This document shows, one piece after another, positions 19,892 to 20,922 of a stretch of 20,922 bases of DNA (within the stretch, counting starts at the first letter, position 1; every line of letters starts with the position of its first letter). The DNA is from a virus: IMG/VR virus record IMGVR_UViG_3300020709_000009, positions 1-20,922 of that record; one strand, written 5' to 3'. The notes beneath the pieces are model-generated. The model saw only the letters and a program-made list of their open reading frames with translations, was not told where the DNA came from and ran no database searches. A program made the translations under genes and the position numbers.

Positions 19892-20467
19892 TTACTCGCT
19901 TTCCTTGTATGAATCACCACGCAACAAGGTTTTCATGCTTGCACGACTTAAATTAAATTTTTCCATTAATTGTGGAATAGTCATACCAGTTTTCCTAAGC
20001 AAACGAGCTTCTCTAGCTTGTTCCATTGTAAGTTTGCAACGAGGGCCTTTGCCACCACTAAAGTCTGGGCTACGACCTTTTGCAGCTTTATCTGCCATAT
20101 TATCAGCATGATTGCCAACCCATAAATGCTTTGGATTGCAACAAGAAGGATTATCGCAAGTATGTAAAAGAAAGCCTGAATTATCTGTTGATTTTGGCGC
20201 ATTAAGATTAATAGAGTTTGGATAGACAAGCGAATAGATGACTCTATGGGCATAGTAGCCTTTGTCATTAATCCAAGTCCTTCCATATCCATCATGATTC
20301 CTAAAGCCTTTCCATTCCCAACATTCATCTTCACCACGCTTATCAACTTTGCTCCAAAGAACTTCAGCAGTATTTGCTGGTCTACCGCAATTTGGTGAAC
20401 CAAGCCCAGCTTTTCTAAGTTGATACCAATGTCTTTGTTTTGCCAACTTTTCTTCTTTTGTATACAT
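19892..20467 (-). CDS. HNH homing endonuclease with C-terminal HTH
   Basis: A 191-residue homing endonuclease. DECWEWKGFRNHDGYGR and YYAHRVIYSLVYP precede LLHTCDNPSCCNPKHLWVG and NHADNMADKAAKGR, the zinc-HNH core with paired Cys and His ligands. The C-terminal KLTMEQAREARLLRKTGMTI, PQLMEKFNLSRASMKTLLRG is a resolvase-like helix-turn-helix. AGGAG lies six bases before the ATG, and a near-consensus promoter precedes it. It separates the gp4-like and gp10-like genes, which are adjacent in P22. It starts 64 bases after the gp4-like stop and ends three bases before gp10. Confidence 0.9.
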   Translation of the reverse strand: MYTKEEKLAKQRHWYQLRKAGLGSPNCGRPANTAEVLWSKVDKRGEDECWEWKGFRNHDGYGRTWINDKGYYAHRVIYSLVYPNSINLNAPKSTDNSGFLLHTCDNPSCCNPKHLWVGNHADNMADKAAKGRSPDFSGGKGPRCKLTMEQAREARLLRKTGMTIPQLMEKFNLSRASMKTLLRGDSYKESE

Positions 20468-20493
20468 AAAAATCTCCTGTTGTAAGAAATTTC

Positions 20494-20522
20494 ACTATAC
20501 ATAAAAGAATCAATCTTGTCAA
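20494..20522 (-). promoter_or_regulatory. Near-consensus sigma-70 promoter for the HNH gene
   Basis: On the minus strand TTGACA (20522-20517) is separated by exactly 17 bases from TATAGT (20499-20494). The -35 is perfect and the -10 differs from consensus at one base. It lies between the gp4-like stop and the HNH start and points leftward, so it can start an HNH transcript, and through it late genes, without the late promoter. Confidence 0.8.
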
Positions 20523-20530
20523 ACAATCCT

Positions 20531-20922
20531 CTACCTGAAAAAACCCCCACTCAAAATCCAACCAGCATCTTTAGCTCTACCAACAAGCATAGAGTCTGGA
20601 TAACCAGCAGCAGCGATTGGTCGCATATTGTTGCGTTTAATAGTTGACTTAGATTGAGCTGCATAAGCATTAATCATGCCAATTTGCGTTGCAGAAGCTT
20701 TGCCATACATAGGCATCAATCGTTCAGCCAAATTCCATCTAAGAGCCATTGAATAGCCTTGTGGAAGCACAATATCGTCATACAAAGTTTCATAGTTACT
20801 GAAAATGGTAGATGAGAACATATGCATCTCACCTTGAGCTGGATTAGGCCATACAAATACGTTACCAGTATCCGCATTAGGATTGTAATAAAGAGCTTTA
20901 GGCCAAGGGCCATTCAAAGTCT
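20531..20922 (-). CDS. P22 gp4-like tail accessory factor (5' end beyond window)
   Basis: The last ~130 codons of a gene that enters from the right edge; the frame stays open to base 20922, so the TTG at 20917 is not a start. Residues include WPKALYYNPNADTGNVFVWP, NPAQGEMHMF, DDIVLPQGYSMALRWNLAE and SKSTIKRNN. This resembles the C-terminal region of P22 gp4-like or head-tail adaptor proteins, which join the portal to gp10. The neighbouring gp10-like gene supports the call. The stop at 20531 is TAG. Confidence 0.75.
   Translation of the reverse strand, partial: TLNGPWPKALYYNPNADTGNVFVWPNPAQGEMHMFSSTIFSNYETLYDDIVLPQGYSMALRWNLAERLMPMYGKASATQIGMINAYAAQSKSTIKRNNMRPIAAAGYPDSMLVGRAKDAGWILSGGFFR

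Noticed and set aside
19981-20550. 189-aa minus-strand frame overlapping the HNH gene
   Set aside because: Out of frame with the clear HNH-HTH protein; hydrophobic low-complexity shadow starting inside the gp4-like gene.
1-20922. CRISPR array, tRNA or insertion sequence
   Set aside because: No spaced repeats of CRISPR type, no tRNA-like cloverleaf noticed, and no transposase in any gene; only HNH homing-type mobility is seen.

Overview
The window is part of a tailed-phage genome with a low G+C, compact, operon-packed layout. Most neighbouring genes overlap by ATGA or TAATG junctions, and only one real intergenic gap exists (7473-7623). The structural genes resemble those of P22-like short-tailed phages (podoviruses): a P22 gp10-like tail protein, a gp4-like tail accessory fragment, and a run of internal/ejection-type proteins, one with a transglycosylase domain. 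The gene families suggest a Gram-negative host, probably a freshwater or soil betaproteobacterium. That host guess is inference. The spanin pair does require an outer membrane. No integrase, CI-type repressor, tRNA or CRISPR array was seen, so lifestyle is undecided.

Layout. (1) Positions 1-3605, leftward: large terminase (runs off the left edge), a small-terminase-like protein, several tiny proteins, an HNH homing endonuclease, a GroES-like co-chaperonin and a small cysteine-rich protein. (2) Positions 3660-7472, leftward early operon: Cro/YdaS-like regulator, DUF1376 replication protein, C5-methyltransferase-like protein, small proteins, a possible PD-(D/E)XK nuclease coupled to a DPPY methyltransferase, a Ref-like HNH nuclease and a VRR-NUC nuclease, ending at a terminator. 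(3) Positions 7473-7623: divergent control region. (4) Positions 7624-12156, rightward operon: recombination module (DUF1071-type annealing protein, YqaJ exonuclease, SSB-like protein) interleaved with three homing-endonuclease-type genes, two one-helix membrane peptides and small unknowns. (5) Positions 12145-13569, leftward lysis cassette: GH19 endolysin, Rz with a completely nested Rz1 in another frame, and two small membrane proteins (holin candidates). (6) Positions 13572-20922, leftward virion genes: three ejection-type proteins, a cupin-like protein, a small fibre-tip-like protein, gp10-like protein, an HNH gene with its own near-consensus promoter, and the end of a gp4-like gene.

How it fits together. 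The terminase leaves at the left edge and the gp4-like gene enters at the right edge, both leftward. On a circular or permuted map the missing segment would therefore carry portal, scaffold and coat, and probably the receptor-binding protein, which is not visible here. The most interesting points are the nested Rz1; a 71-bp repeat block inside the replication gene that could be an origin; the five homing-type nucleases, one with a private promoter; a tandem 20-bp repeat just upstream of terS; a nuclease/methylase couplet that could be a miniature restriction-modification pair; and a G9 tract in the C5-methyltransferase-like gene. I see no clear evidence for an entirely new defence or counter-defence system.
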